Positions 41,623 to 41,951 of a stretch of DNA of 41,951 nt are shown one piece after another. The stretch is taken from NCBI GenBank assembly GCA_000961845.1, contig LADZ01000037.1, positions 1-41,951 of the forward strand. Direction: 5' to 3'. Source of the DNA: Flavobacteriales bacterium BRH_c54. GTDB lineage: Bacteria > Bacteroidota > Bacteroidia > Flavobacteriales_E > Vicingaceae. A program made the translations under genes and the position numbers. The notes beneath the pieces were generated by a model, which was not told where the DNA came from, did no database searches, and saw only the letters and a program-made list of their open reading frames with translations. Each line of letters begins with the position of its first letter. The first letter of the stretch is position 1.

Positions 41623-41951
41623 TTAAAACCCATTTAAGTCAGTAGGTTTAATAACACCGAACCATTTAAGCGTTCTTTCTCCTATATTGGGTACATCTAC
41701 ATGTATTAGATACACCCCTCCTGCTACCGGCACATCTGCAAAGTTCTTCAAATCCCAATCTAAACTTGTTTTCGGATCAGCTTTATTGAATCTTCTCATT
41801 AATGTTCCGTTTACATTATAAATAGATATCGTACATTCTTCCGGTAGATTAATTATTTTTATTCTATTATCTAACTTACCTGTTTCATAGGCTGAATTAG
41901 CATAGTATGGATTCGGCACTACGTTTATCATGGCTAATACTGAATCTTTTA
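41623..41951 (-). CDS. C-terminal end of a large secreted protein (partial, cut by the right edge)
   Basis: The frame continues past the internal ATG at 41931 to the window edge (KDSVLA precedes MINVVPNPYY), so this is the last ~109 residues of a longer gene. The segment NVVPNPYYANSAYE, RIKIINLPEECTISIYNVNG and WDLKNFADVPVAGGVYLIHV matches the C-terminal region found on large Bacteroidota secreted proteins, related to but distinct from the short type A sorting tail. It lies 43 bases before the PorV/PorQ-family gene on the same strand. Export by T9SS is probable. The rest of the protein cannot be seen. Confidence 0.78.
   Translation of the reverse strand, partial: KDSVLAMINVVPNPYYANSAYETGKLDNRIKIINLPEECTISIYNVNGTLMRRFNKADPKTSLDWDLKNFADVPVAGGVYLIHVDVPNIGERTLKWFGVIKPTDLNGF

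Noticed and set aside
1-41951. tRNA, rRNA and riboswitch genes
   Set aside because: I looked through the intergenic gaps, all under 300 bases, and saw no cloverleaf, rRNA segment or known riboswitch core.

Overview
The window is a low-GC stretch of a Bacteroidota chromosome, most likely from the Flavobacteriales or a close relative. Supporting signs are C-terminal type IX secretion (T9SS) sorting tails, PKD/GEVED/CUB cell-surface proteins, a PorV/PorQ-family barrel, a long Bacteroidota-type SecA, a BatA-like protein, promoters of the TTTG-N19-TAnnTTTG type, and the absence of clear Shine-Dalgarno sequences. I see no tRNA, rRNA, CRISPR array, insertion sequence or integrase. No gene-free gap exceeds 300 bases.

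Layout. 1-5.0 kb (minus): two coupled genes for giant secreted surface proteins, the downstream one running off the left edge. 5.2-9.2 kb (plus): gamma-carbonic anhydrase-like protein, BatA-like membrane protein, and a dihydroorotase-family protein that has lost its metal-binding histidines. 9.26-12.31 kb (minus): a two-gene accessory cassette, a beta-class DNA methyltransferase followed by a DndB-like DGQHR protein with a nuclease-like N-terminus, with its own consensus promoter. 12.5-17.8 kb (minus): HemJ-like oxidase, PagL-like lipid A deacylase, SecA. 18.1-18.9 kb (plus): M23 peptidase. 19.0-28.2 kb (minus): glutaryl-CoA-type acyl-CoA dehydrogenase, then the alpha-2-macroglobulin/PBP1C pair. 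28.4-32.6 kb (plus): c-type cytochrome lipoprotein, two sister cupredoxins, YceI, DUF5777 barrel, MFS transporter. 32.8-40.4 kb (minus): housekeeping genes lepA, comF, an agmatinase-family gene, phosphoglucose/phosphomannose isomerase, purF, HIT and greA. 40.5-41.95 kb (minus): a PorV/PorQ-family barrel preceded by the C-terminal end of a large secreted protein cut by the right edge.

How the genes fit together. Much of the window is envelope biology: export (SecA, T9SS cargo, PorV-like barrel), wall building and defence of the periplasm (PBP1C with a thioester macroglobulin, M23 peptidase), outer-membrane lipid editing, and a small periplasmic or surface redox module made of cytochrome c and cupredoxins. 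The strongest candidate for an undescribed system is the methyltransferase plus DGQHR/nuclease-like cassette at 9.26-12.41 kb. It lacks dndA/C/D/E partners and looks like a compact modification-and-sensing or restriction module; that function is an inference from domain content.
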